The position numbers were made by a program, and so were the translations under genes. From positions 14,871-78,870 of the forward strand of contig JADKEH010000021.1 in assembly GCA_016718155.1 (NCBI GenBank): a stretch of 64,000 nucleotides of DNA. The letters run 5' to 3'. The notes beneath the pieces are model-generated. The model was not told the origin of the DNA. It made no database searches and worked only from the letters and a program-made list of their open reading frames with translations. Positions 26,421 to 35,953 of this stretch are shown here, in pieces; the first letter of the stretch is position 1, and every line of letters begins with the position of its first letter. Source of the stretch: Candidatus Rhodoferax randersensis (GTDB taxonomy: Bacteria > Pseudomonadota > Gammaproteobacteria > Burkholderiales > Burkholderiaceae_C).

Positions 26421-27728
26421 ATGGCCAACCTGCTCTACCTGGTGCACCGCCTGCCCTATCCGCCGAACAAGGGCGACAAGGTGCGGTCGTACCACCTGCT
26501 CAAACACCTAGCAGCGCAGCACAAGGTGTTTCTGGGGACCTTCGTGGACGACCCGCAGGATGAGGCGCATGTCCCGACCGTGCGAGCCCTGTGTGCCGAG
26601 TTGCACGTGGCCAGACTCCACCCACGGCAAGCCAAACTGCGCAGCGCCTTGGCCTTGTTGGGCGACCAGGCCCTGACGTTGCGCTACTACCGTGATGCGG
26701 GCATGGCCCGATGGGTTGACCAACTGGCGGCCCGCCATGCGATCGACGCTGTGGTGGTGTTCTCATCCGCGATGGCCCAGTATGCCCAGCGCTTGCCGCA
26801 GATTCCGATGCTGGTGGACTTTGTCGATGTGGACTCTGCCAAATGGTCGGAGTACGCCGGCAAGCACCGCTGGCCGATGTCATGGCTCTATCGTCGCGAA
26901 GGTGAGTCCTTGCTAGCCTACGAGCGCCTGGTGGCCATGCAGGCCAGACGCTCGTTCTTCGTGACCGAAAAAGAGACGGCGCTGTTTGGACAACTGGCTG
27001 CGGAGTGTGCGGCCAAAGTCGACACGATCAGCAATGGTGTCGATGCCGACTTCTTCGCACCCGATGCGAATCGGCCCTCACCCTTTGCGCCCACGTCGAC
27101 AAGCCCTGGCGGCGGCGCCTTCGAAATGCCCGTTGCATTTACTGGCGCAATGGACTACTGGCCCAACATCGACGCCGTGGTCTGGTTTGTCAGCGACATC
27201 TGGCCCGCCTTGCGCCGTCGCTGGCCGCAATTGCGCTTCTACATTGTTGGGCGCAGCCCACCCGCGGCGGTTCAAGCGCTCGCGGGCGATTCGGTCGTGG
27301 TGACTGGCACGGTGCCGGATGTTCGACCCTATCTGCAGCATGCGGCGGTAGTGGTGGCGCCGCTGCGGGTGGCACGCGGCATCCAGAACAAGATCCTGGA
27401 GGCCATGGCGATGGCCCGGCCCGTGGTGGCGGCGCAATCCTGCGTCGCGGCCATCGATGCGCGGGTGGGGCTCGAACTACTTGGAGCTGAGTCGGTGACC
27501 GACTACGTGACAGCCGTCACGCGCCTGCTGGAGAACACGCAGGAGGCCGATGGTATCGGCGCTGCCGGGCGCAAACGGGTGTTGGCCAGCTACAGTTGGG
27601 CTGCGCACTTGTCGCGCATCGATCGTTATCTGTCGGCAACCACACCGGCCGCGCAACCTCCAACATCCGACAATCAGTTGAGGACAGAGCTGAAGATCTG
27701 TCCCGCAAAATATCAGGACTCACCATGA
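26421..27728 (+). CDS. XrtA-associated glycosyltransferase (TIGR03087 type)
   Basis: From the ATG at 26421 the 435-residue protein starts MANLLYLVHRLPYPPNKGDK, the signature of the first sugar transferase of exosortase loci. It has GT-B features: MLVDFVDVDSAKW, ISNGVDADFF, and the donor domain with VAFTGAMDYWPNIDAVVWF, VVVTGTVPDVRPYL and PLRVARGIQNKILEAMAMARP. It transfers a sugar to the growing lipid-linked unit. The upstream open frame to 26352 is repeat-derived. The stop overlaps the exosortase start (ATGA), so the two are co-translated. Confidence 0.92.
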   Translation: MANLLYLVHRLPYPPNKGDKVRSYHLLKHLAAQHKVFLGTFVDDPQDEAHVPTVRALCAELHVARLHPRQAKLRSALALLGDQALTLRYYRDAGMARWVDQLAARHAIDAVVVFSSAMAQYAQRLPQIPMLVDFVDVDSAKWSEYAGKHRWPMSWLYRREGESLLAYERLVAMQARRSFFVTEKETALFGQLAAECAAKVDTISNGVDADFFAPDANRPSPFAPTSTSPGGGAFEMPVAFTGAMDYWPNIDAVVWFVSDIWPALRRRWPQLRFYIVGRSPPAAVQALAGDSVVVTGTVPDVRPYLQHAAVVVAPLRVARGIQNKILEAMAMARPVVAAQSCVAAIDARVGLELLGAESVTDYVTAVTRLLENTQEADGIGAAGRKRVLASYSWAAHLSRIDRYLSATTPAAQPPTSDNQLRTELKICPAKYQDSP

Positions 27729-29343
27729 TAGAACCCGCCCAAACCGGGGTAGCCAGCGTGGCGTCCGAAGTACGCGCCATGGCGGCGCTTGCCCGAGCGG
27801 CAGCGTGGCGCAAGGCCTTGCCACAGGTGGTCATTGCCATTGTGGCCATCCTGCTGCTGTACCGGGACACGGCAGTGGCCATGGTCACGATCTGGTACCG
27901 GTCCGAGACTTTTACGCACGCCTTCGTGGTGCCGCCGATCGTGGCGTGGCTGATCTGGCGCAAGCGCGCGCAACTGGCGGCGTTGACGCCCCAGCCCGTG
28001 CGCTGGGTATTGCTGCCGATGTCTGCAGTGGTCTTTGTCTGGTTGCTGGGTGATCTGGCTGCGGTGAACGCGCTGACGCAACTGGCCTTGGTCACCCTGC
28101 TGGTGTTGACGGTGCCAGCGCTACTGGGCATGGCGGTGACGCGCTGCATCCTGTTTGCTTTGCTGTTCCTGTTCTTTGCCGTGCCGCTGGGTGAGTTCCT
28201 GATGCCCCAGATGATGGCCTGGACTGCGGATTTCACTGTATTGGCCCTGCGCCTGTCCGGTATTCCGGTGTTTCGCGAGGGGCTGCAATTCGTGATCCCC
28301 TCGGGCAACTGGTCCGTGGTCGAGGCCTGTAGCGGCATTCGGTACCTGATCGCGTCGGTCACGGTCGGCACGCTCTTCGCGTACCTCAACTACCAGTCGG
28401 CCCGGCGACGTGTAGCTTTCGTGCTGGTTTCGTTGCTGGTACCGATCGTCGCCAACTGGCTTCGCGCTTACATCATCGTCATGCTCGGACACCTTTCGGG
28501 CAACAAGCTCGCGGCAGGAGCTGACCATTTGATTTATGGCTGGGTGTTCTTTGGCGTGGTGATCTTGTTGATGTTCATGATTGGCGCTCGCTGGAGTGAG
28601 CCTGAGCCTGAGCTGGGCTCGTCACGGCTTGAATCCGCGCCAACGCCTACCGTTGTCGGCGCGACCAATGCCGCTTGGTCGTGGGGACTGGTGCTTGCCA
28701 TGCTCACCTTGGCAGCGGCTCCCCACGGCACACTCTGGCTGCTGGACAACGCCAAGTCAACACCAGTCGGTGCGATGACGACGCCCACCGCATTGGCGGG
28801 CGACTGGCGCCTGAGCGCGTCGCCAATGGCGACCTTTGAGCCGGCTTTCAGTAACCCGTCGGCCACCGTGCAGGGAGCTACCTTGGCCGTGACGGCAAAG
28901 GCGTTGGGCTGTACCTGGGTTACTACCGCAATCAGGACTACCAACGCAAGCTGATCAGCTCTGACAACGTGTTGGTGCGGTCCAAGGACCCCAATTGGAG
29001 TCAAGTTGCCAGCGGCAGCCGAGAGGCCCAGATCGGGTCACGGCGTTTGGCGGTTCGAACCGCCGAGTTGCGTGCTGCGTCGCTGGCCAGTGGTGCTACG
29101 GTTGAGCGGCTGGTGGTGTGGCAGATTTACTGGATAAACGGCACTTTTACAGCCAGCGATTATTTGGCCAAAGCTTATAGTGCCTGGTTCCGGTTGACTG
29201 GCCGGGGTGACGACAGCGCGGTCATCGTCGTGTACGCCGCAAAAGACCAGATCGACGGATCCGAGGCGCTGCTGCAGTCGTTCCTGTCGGACAACCTGCC
29301 AGCGATCGAGGCATTGTTGGCGCAAACCCGGCAAAGCCGGTGA
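27725..29343 (+). pseudogene. xrtA: exosortase A fused to EpsI domain, one frameshift
   Basis: The first frame (27725-28954) is a multi-pass membrane protein with the exosortase catalytic set: EACSGIRYL (Cys202), NWLRAY (Arg247) and AGADHLIYGWVFF (His268). This transpeptidase-like enzyme cleaves PEP-CTERM tails at the inner membrane. After a last helix near 365 a periplasmic EpsI-like domain begins (LAGDWRLS...FEPAFSNPSATVQG). It then shifts frame near 28877 (caggga, probably one missing G) and continues as SYLGRDGKGVGLYLGYYRN to the stop at 29343. The exosortase catalytic part is intact; only the EpsI part is broken, so either cleavage activity remains or the shift is a sequencing error. Confidence 0.9.
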
Positions 29344-29392
29344 CCGGCTGTCCCCAACTGATTTTGAAGAGAAGCATTTTGGAGGTATCGAG

Positions 29393-30673
29393 ATGAGCGT
29401 GGTAGCAGTCATTGGTTTGGGCTATGTGGGCCTGCCCCTGGTGGTGGAGTTTGGCAAGCACTTTCGCACGATAGGGTTTGACATCGCCGTGAACAAGGTC
29501 GAATCCTGCCAGCGCGGCGTGGATCCGTCGCGGGAGTTATCCGATGAGGAGATGCGGGCATCGCCCCAAGCGGTGTACACGGCCGACCCCGCCATGCTGG
29601 CCGAGGCCGACATCATCGTGGTGGCGGTGCCAACGCCGGTGGACGACGCGCACATCCCTGATTTCCGCCCTCTGATTGGTTCGAGTACCAGCGTCGGACG
29701 CAACATGAAGAAGGGCGCTGTGGTGGTGTACGAGTCCACCGTTTATCCCGGCGCCACTGAAGAGGTGTGCATACCCGTGCTGGAGCGCGAGTCCGGCATG
29801 AAGTGGAAGCAGGACTTCTTCGTCGGTTATTCACCCGAGCGCATCAACCCCGGCGACAAGGAACACACGCTGACCAAGATCCTCAAGATCGTCTCCGGCG
29901 ACAGCCCCGAGACCTTGGAGAAGGTGGCCAAGCTGTATGAAACCATCATCCTGCCCGGCGTGCACCGGGCGTCAAGCATCAAGGCCGCCGAGGCCGCCAA
30001 AGTGATCGAGAACACCCAGCGCGACCTCAACATTGCCTTGATGAACGAGCTGTCCATCATCTTCGAGAAGCTTGGCATCGACACCACCGAGGTGCTGGAA
30101 GCCGCTGGCACCAAATGGAACTTCCTGCGCTTCAAGCCGGGCCTGGTCGGCGGTCACTGCATTGGCGTCGATCCCTACTACTTGACACACAAGGCCGAAA
30201 TGCTGGGTTACAACCCACAGGTGATTCTGGCCGGTCGACGCATCAACGACGGCATGGGCAAGTTCATTGCCGAGCAAACCATCAAGAACATGATCGCCGC
30301 GGGGAGCTACATCAAGGGCGCCAAGGTCAATGTGCTGGGCCTCACTTTCAAGGAAAACTGCGGCGACCTGCGCAACTCCAAGGTGATCGACATCATCAAC
30401 GAGCTCAAGTCTTATGGCGTTGAAGTATTTGTGACCGATCCGCAGGCCAAGTCGGACGAAGCCGTGCACGAATACGGCGTACCTTTGCTGCCGTGGGACG
30501 AGCTGCCCCGGGCCGATGCCATCGTCGCCGCTGTGGCGCACAAGGAGTTCGCCAGCCTGTCGATGGAAGACTTCGGCAAGAAGCTGGTCAAGGGTGGTGC
30601 CTTCATCGACGTGAAGGCCGCCTTTGATGCCAAGACTATTCGAGCGGCCGGTTACAGGCTCTGGCGCCTGTAA
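29393..30673 (+). CDS. tviB: UDP-N-acetylhexosamine 6-dehydrogenase (TviB/WbpA-like)
   Basis: The 426-residue enzyme oxidises a UDP-N-acetylhexosamine to the uronic acid with two NAD+. It shows the NAD-binding VAVIGLGYVGLPLVVEFGK, VAVPTPVDDAHIPD, YESTVYPGATEEVC, the central helix AKVIENTQRDLNIALMNE and the catalytic Cys256 in GLVGGHCIGVDPYYL. The C-terminal domain has LGLTFKENCGDLRNSKV. Features of the TviB branch (DDAHIPD, FNP-like SPERINPGD) favour UDP-GlcNAc/GalNAc. GGAGG lies 7 nt upstream of the ATG at 29393. Confidence 0.94.
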   Translation: MSVVAVIGLGYVGLPLVVEFGKHFRTIGFDIAVNKVESCQRGVDPSRELSDEEMRASPQAVYTADPAMLAEADIIVVAVPTPVDDAHIPDFRPLIGSSTSVGRNMKKGAVVVYESTVYPGATEEVCIPVLERESGMKWKQDFFVGYSPERINPGDKEHTLTKILKIVSGDSPETLEKVAKLYETIILPGVHRASSIKAAEAAKVIENTQRDLNIALMNELSIIFEKLGIDTTEVLEAAGTKWNFLRFKPGLVGGHCIGVDPYYLTHKAEMLGYNPQVILAGRRINDGMGKFIAEQTIKNMIAAGSYIKGAKVNVLGLTFKENCGDLRNSKVIDIINELKSYGVEVFVTDPQAKSDEAVHEYGVPLLPWDELPRADAIVAAVAHKEFASLSMEDFGKKLVKGGAFIDVKAAFDAKTIRAAGYRLWRL

Positions 30674-30674
30674 G

Positions 30675-30931
30675 TCCCGTCATTGCGAACGAAGTGAAGC
30701 AATCCAGGACTCCTGAACCCATGGATTGCCGCGCTACGCTCGCAATGACGATGGCTTCCCGTCGTTGCGAGCGCAGCGCGGCAGCTACGCAAATATTCGT
30801 CATTGCGAGCGCAGCGCGGCAATCCATGGCCCAAAAATACGTGGATCGCCACGGCCTGAGGCCTCGCGATGACGACGCTGGTTCAAAGTCAGTGTGCGGT
30901 ATCGGACCGGCTTCGGGAGGGTCGCAATGAC
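30675..30931. repeat. dispersed palindromic repeat cluster, copy D
   Basis: The largest copy: units cgtcattgcgaacgaagtga, ggattgccgcgctacgctcg, two cgttgcgagcgcagcgcggc-type units, gtggatcgccacggcctgag with inverted partner cctcgcgatgacg, and a right end gggagggtcgcaatgacgg. It sits between the dehydrogenase and the next glycosyltransferase. Confidence 0.82.
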
Positions 30932-30960
30932 GGAAGCCCTTCTTGACGAGTCTACGCAAC

Positions 30961-32115
30961 ATGCACGGTGACACGCGACCGCTGGTACTGCATGTGATGT
31001 ACCGCTTCGACACCGGTGGCCTGGAAAACGGTGTGGTCAACCTGATCAACCACATGCCCGCCGATGCCTACCGCCACGCTGTCCTGGCGCTTACCGAGGT
31101 TACTGACTTCAGCCAGCGCGTCCAGCGCAAGGACGTCGAGTTCATTGCCCTGCACAAACCGCCCGGCCATGGCATCTGGCAGTACCCCAAGTTGTTCAAG
31201 CTGTTCCGGCGGTTGCGCCCCCACATCGTGCACAGCCGCAACCTGGCTGCCCTGGAGGTACAAGTTCCCGCATGGGCAGCGGGCGTGCCGGTGCGCATCC
31301 ACGGCGAACATGGCCGTGATGTGGGGGATCTGGATGGCAGCAACGTCACGTACCAGCGTATGCGTCGCGTATACAAGCCCTTTGTGCACCGCTACATCGC
31401 CTTGTCGCGCGACCTGGACGACTACCTGGTCCAAAAGGTACACGTGCCACAAGGCAAGATTACCCAAGCCTACAACGGCGTCGATACCGACCGATTCCGT
31501 CCGGCACCCGATGGTCCGCAAACCATTGCAGGCTGTCCTTTTGATCCCGCACAGCATTGGCTGCTGGGTACCGTCGGACGCATGCAGACCGTCAAAGACC
31601 AGACGCTGCTGGCGCGGGCCTTTGTGCAGGCCCTCCAAACCGATCCCTCGCTGAAGCAGCGTTTACGCCTGGTCATGGTGGGCGAGGGGCCCTTGCGCGC
31701 CAAGGCACAGGGCATTCTGGAGGCTGCGGGTGTGGCGGACCTGGCGTGGTTGCCCGGTGAACGCAGTGATGTGGCAGACGTCATGCGCGGCCTGCATGCC
31801 TTTGCGTTGCCATCGCTGGCAGAGGGCATATCCAACACCATTCTCGAAGCCATGGCCAGCGGGTTGCCGGTTATCGCCACCGCCGTTGGGGGCAATGCGG
31901 ACCTGGTGCACCAACCCGACACTGGTGTTGTCGTTCCCGCAGCCAACGTGGAGGCTATGGCACGCGAACTGGTCAGACTGGCAAACGACCCGGCGCGCTC
32001 CCTCAAAATGGGGCAGGCAGGCAGGCAGCGAGTTCTGGATCGATTCAGTATGCAGGCCATGATTTCGACCTACCAAAACGTGTACGACAGCCAGTTACGC
32101 GCATCGCTTTCTTGA
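30961..32115 (+). CDS. XrtA-associated glycosyltransferase (TIGR03088 type)
   Basis: The protein reads LVLHVMYRFDTGGLENGVVN near its start, the signature of the second exosortase-locus sugar transferase. It has the GT-B pattern (VHSRNLAALEVQ, IHGEHGRDV, AYNGVDTDRF, LGTVGRMQTVKDQ, LPSLAEGISNTILEAMASGLP). I chose the ATG at 30961; an in-frame TTG at 30943 is possible. About 385 residues. It acts at the cytoplasmic membrane on the lipid-linked repeat. The toxin-antitoxin pair follows 48 nt downstream. Confidence 0.9.
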   Translation: MHGDTRPLVLHVMYRFDTGGLENGVVNLINHMPADAYRHAVLALTEVTDFSQRVQRKDVEFIALHKPPGHGIWQYPKLFKLFRRLRPHIVHSRNLAALEVQVPAWAAGVPVRIHGEHGRDVGDLDGSNVTYQRMRRVYKPFVHRYIALSRDLDDYLVQKVHVPQGKITQAYNGVDTDRFRPAPDGPQTIAGCPFDPAQHWLLGTVGRMQTVKDQTLLARAFVQALQTDPSLKQRLRLVMVGEGPLRAKAQGILEAAGVADLAWLPGERSDVADVMRGLHAFALPSLAEGISNTILEAMASGLPVIATAVGGNADLVHQPDTGVVVPAANVEAMARELVRLANDPARSLKMGQAGRQRVLDRFSMQAMISTYQNVYDSQLRASLS

Positions 32116-32163
32116 TATATTCTGTTAGCCAGACCAGACTAAGCCGCCACTTCGGAGAAATCG

Positions 32164-32412
32164 ATGCAGACCGTCAATATGTTGCAAGCCAAATCGTCAC
32201 TATCGCGTTTGGTGGACGTCATTGAGCAAGGTCAAGAGCGCGAGATCGTGATCGCGAGAAACGGCCGCCCTGCAGCCCGACTGGTGCCAATGGAACCTTC
32301 TCCACCTGCGAGCCGGATTGGTGTGGCCAAAGGTCTGTTTGCCGTCCCAGACAGTATCGATGCCAATAACGTTGAAGTAGCCACCCTTTTTCTCGGCGGG
32401 GTGCCTACTTGA
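32164..32412 (+). CDS. Phd/YefM-type antitoxin
   Basis: The 82-residue protein begins MQTVNMLQAKSSLSRLVDVI and has EIVIARNGRPAARLVPME, the usual N-terminal DNA-binding fold of Phd/YefM antitoxins. The C-terminal part would bind and inhibit the toxin. The stop overlaps the toxin's TTG start (ttga), so the two are coupled. Such antitoxins usually repress their own promoter. The 48 nt upstream are AT-rich (ttgatatattctg) and could hold it. Confidence 0.88.
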   Translation: MQTVNMLQAKSSLSRLVDVIEQGQEREIVIARNGRPAARLVPMEPSPPASRIGVAKGLFAVPDSIDANNVEVATLFLGGVPT

Positions 32413-32795
32413 ACCTGCTGCTCGATACGCATGTCGCGTTGTGGGCCATCACCGACAGTCCCAAATTGCCGCCCAAAGCGCGTGAGCTGATTCAGGCCCC
32501 CACGACCACGGTATGGGTGAGTACGGCAAATATATGGGAGATCGCAATCAAGCGCGCGCTGGGGCGTGGTGATATGCCGGTTTCTAGCCAGGACGCAGTG
32601 CGTTTTTTTCGACAGTCTGGATACCGATTTCTGAACATAGAACCAGAGCATGCCATGGCCGTGGAAGAGCTGCCAGCGCACCATCAAGACCCATTCGATC
32701 GAATATTGGTAGCGCAGGCACTCGTGGAACCTATGCGATTGATGACTCACGACCCCTTGGTAGCCCTCTATAGCGACACCATCATCAAGATTTAG
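32409..32795 (+). CDS. PIN-domain toxin (VapC-like ribonuclease)
   Basis: The 128-residue protein starts at a TTG overlapping the antitoxin stop: MNLLLDTHVALWAITDSPKL. The PIN-domain acidic residues are visible: Asp6 in LLLDTH, Glu in STANIWEIAIK, Asp in HHQDPFDRILVAQA and the last Asp in LMTHDPLV. These bind Mg2+ for RNA cleavage. The pair interrupts the exosortase gene series and is a likely horizontally gained, self-maintaining module. Confidence 0.9.
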   Translation: MNLLLDTHVALWAITDSPKLPPKARELIQAPTTTVWVSTANIWEIAIKRALGRGDMPVSSQDAVRFFRQSGYRFLNIEPEHAMAVEELPAHHQDPFDRILVAQALVEPMRLMTHDPLVALYSDTIIKI

Positions 32796-32822
32796 TACGT
32801 TTTCCTAAGCAATAACATTCCC

Positions 32823-34749
32823 ATGTGCGGCATTACCGGCATTTTTGATACCCGCGGCGCGGCCGCCATCCCTCGCGCCGTGCTGCAGCGCATGAACGAC
32901 TCGCAACTGCACCGCGGCCCCGACGAAGGCAGCCTGCATGTCGAGCCCGGCGTGGGCCTGGGCCACCGGCGTCTGTCGATCATCGACATCGCCACCGGCC
33001 AGCAGCCGCTGTTCAACGAAGACGGCTCGGTGGTGGTGATCTTCAATGGCGAGATCTACAACTACCAGCAACTCATTCCCGAACTGCAGGCGCTGGGCCA
33101 TGTGTTCCACACCAAGAGCGACACCGAAGTCATCGTGCACGCCTGGGAATCCTGGGGGCCGGACTGCGTCAAGCGTTTTCGCGGCATGTTCGCCTTCGCC
33201 CTGTGGGACCGCAACCAGCAGACCTTCTTCATGGCGCGCGACCGGCTGGGCGTCAAGCCGATGTACTACGCGCTGCTGGACGACGGCACCTTGCTGTTCG
33301 GCTCCGAGCTGAAATCGATTCTGGCGCATGGCGGTTTGCGCCGCGACATCGACCCCCTGGCGGTGGAAGAGTACTTTGCGCTGGGCTACGTGGCCGAGCC
33401 GCGCACCATCTTCAAGCAGGCCCGCAAACTGTCGCCAGCCCACAGCCTGACCATCCGGCGCGGTCAGCCGATCCCGCAGCCGGTGGCCTATTGGGACGTG
33501 CGTTTCAGTCTCGACAACCCGATTTCCGAGGCGGACGCCCAGGCTGAATTGGTGGCACGGCTGAAGGAATCGGTGCGGCTGCGCATGATTGCCGAAGTGC
33601 CGCTGGGTGCCTTTCTGTCGGGCGGTGTCGACAGCAGCGCCGTGGTAGCGCTGATGGCCGGCCTGTCCAACACACCGGTCAACACCTGCTCCATCGGCTT
33701 TGACGATCCGGCTTTCAATGAGTCAGCGTTCGCCCAGAAGGTGGCTGACCGCTACCACACCAATCATCGGCTGGAAGTCGTCAAGAGCGACGACTTCGAC
33801 CTGATCGACACGCTGGCCCGCCTGTACGACGAACCCTATGCCGACAGCTCGGCCATCCCCACCTACCGCGTCTGCCAACTGGCGCGCAAGCATGTGACCG
33901 TAGCCTTGTCGGGTGACGGTGGTGATGAGTCCTTTGGCGGCTACCGGCGCTACCGCATGCACCTGATGGAAGAGCGCATGCGCGCGGCCCTGCCGCACAG
34001 CGTGCGCAGGCCCTTGTTCGGCGCCCTGGGGCGGCTCTACCCCAAGGCCGATTGGGCACCTCGCGTGTTTCGCGCCAAGACCACCTTCGAGGGCCTTGCC
34101 CGCACCTCGGTGCAAGCCTACTTTCATACCGTGTCGATTCTGCGCGACCCGATGCGCGAGGCCCTGTTCAGCGCCAGCTTCAAGACCGAGTTGGCCGGCT
34201 ACAACGCCCAGGATGTATTCAATCGCCACGCCGCCCAGGCCGGTACCACCGACCCGCTGGCGCTGATCCAGTACCTGGACCTCAAGACCTACCTGGTGGG
34301 GGACATCAACACCAAGGTGGACCGCGCCAGCATGGCGCACTCGCTGGAAGTGCGCGAACCCTTGATGGACCATGAACTGGTCGAGTGGCTGGCTTCGCTG
34401 CCATCAAGCCACAAGATCCATGGGCAGGAAGGCAAATACATCTTCAAGAAGGCGATGGAGCCGCACCTGCCACACGACGTGTTGTACCGGCCCAAGATGG
34501 GATTTTCCGTACCGCTGGCGCGCTGGTTCCGGGGCCCCCTAAAGCAGCGTGTGCGCGACGCCGTGCTGGGTGAGCGCCTGGCCGCCACCGGCTGGTTTGA
34601 CCGCAGTTACCTGGAACACCTGGTGCAGGCGCATCAGTCCGGCGCGCGCGACTACAGCGCGCCGCTGTGGACGCTGCTGATGTTCGAGGCCTTTCCTGCG
34701 GCAAGTGGTGGATGTGGCGGTGGCTCAACCCATGGCGGAGGCCGCATGA
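32823..34749 (+). CDS. XrtA-associated asparagine synthetase-like amidotransferase 1
   Basis: The protein begins MCGITGIFDTRG, with Cys2 as glutaminase nucleophile, then RGPDEGS and FNGEIYNYQQLIPEL. The synthetase domain has the PPi-loop FLSGGVDSSAVVALM and SGDGGDESFGGYRRY. It fits the exosortase-locus amidotransferase of ~630 residues (TIGR03108 type), which probably amidates a uronic-acid residue using glutamine. The frame as written runs to 34886, but the natural end FLRQVVDVAVAQPMAEAA lies in the next frame with TGA at 34747-34749. One extra T near 34691-34693 accounts for this. Only the last ~18 residues are affected. Confidence 0.9.
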
Positions 34750-35953
34750 GCCTTACGCATCCTGCACGTGCTGGACCACTCGATTCCGCTGCACAGCGGC
34801 TACACCTTTCGCACCTTGTCGATCCTGCGCGAGCAGCGCAAGCTGGGCTGGGACACCTTTCACCTCACCAGCCCCAAGCAGATTAACTGCAGCGTGGCCG
34901 AGGAAGATGTTGACGGTTGGCACTTCTACCGTACGCCTGCCGTCCCAGCCAGTCGCCTACCTGGCCTGGGCGAGCTGGCATTGATGCGCCAGTTGGAGCG
35001 CCGCCTGCAACAGGTGGCCGAGCAGCTCAAGCCGGACATCATTCACGCCCACTCGCCGGTGCTCAACGCCCTGCCGGCTTTGCGTGTGGGCGCGGCTGGG
35101 CATCCCGGTGGTCTACGAAGTGCGGGCCTTCTGGGAAGACGCGGCGGTCGACCACGGCAGCACCACCGAGGGCAGCCTGCGTTATCGCGTGACGCGTTGG
35201 TTGGAAACACGCGCGCTGCGCCAGGCCCAGCATGTATTCACCATTTGTGAAGGTTTGCGCAGCGACATCGTGGGCCGAGGTATCCCCGCCAACAAGGTCA
35301 CGGTGATCCCCAACGCGGTGGACATCGAGTCGTTCGAGCCGGGCGGCACGCCCGATCAGGCGCTCAAGACCAAGCTGGGCCTGGACGGCTGCAGCGTGGT
35401 CGGCTTCATTGGTTCCTTCTATGCCTACGAGGGCCTGGACCTGTTGCTTGACGCGCTGCCAGGGATTCTGGCGCGGCAGCCCAATGTGCGTGTCTTGTTG
35501 GTCGGCGGCGGTCCGCAGGACGCGGCACTCAAGGCGCAGGCGCAGCGCCTGGGGCTGGCCGACAAGGTGGTGTTCACCGGTCGTGTGCCCCACGATCAGG
35601 TGCAGCGCTACTACGACCTGATCGATGTGCTGGCCTACCCGCGCCACTCGATGCGCCTGACCGAGCTGGTCACGCCGCTCAAGCCGCTCGAAGCCATGGC
35701 CCAGGGCCGTTTGCTGGTGGCCTCCGATGTCGGTGGCCACAAGGAACTGATCCGTCATGGCGAGACCGGCATGCTGTTCAAGGCCGGCAGTGCAGACGCC
35801 CTGGGCCAGGCCATCCTCAGCCTGTTGGCCACACCCGATCGTTGGCCCACCATGCGCGCCGCCGGTCGTCGTTTTGTCGAGACCGAGCGCAACTGGACGG
35901 TTAGCGTCGCCAACTACCAACGCGTCTATGCGTCGCTAGCGGGACGAGTATGA
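34746..35953 (+). pseudogene. exosortase-associated GT4 glycosyltransferase (TIGR04063 type), frameshifted
   Basis: The conserved start RILHVLDHSIPLHSGYTF is readable but out of frame with the ATG at 34746 that overlaps the preceding TGA, implying one indel near 34752. A second break near 35092 (cgtgtgggcgcggctggg) shifts LNALPALRVG to LGIPVVYEVRAFWEDAAVDH. The rest is intact: IPNAVDIESFEPGG, VVGFIGSFYAYEGLDLLLDA, MRLTELVTPLKPLEAMAQG. The joined protein has ~400 residues, the normal length. Family members are the third conserved sugar transferase of exosortase A loci. Confidence 0.78.

Noticed and set aside
17684..30931. Repeated units could be CRISPR repeats
   Set aside because: Units are not evenly spaced, occur in both orientations, have no spacer pattern, and no cas genes are present.
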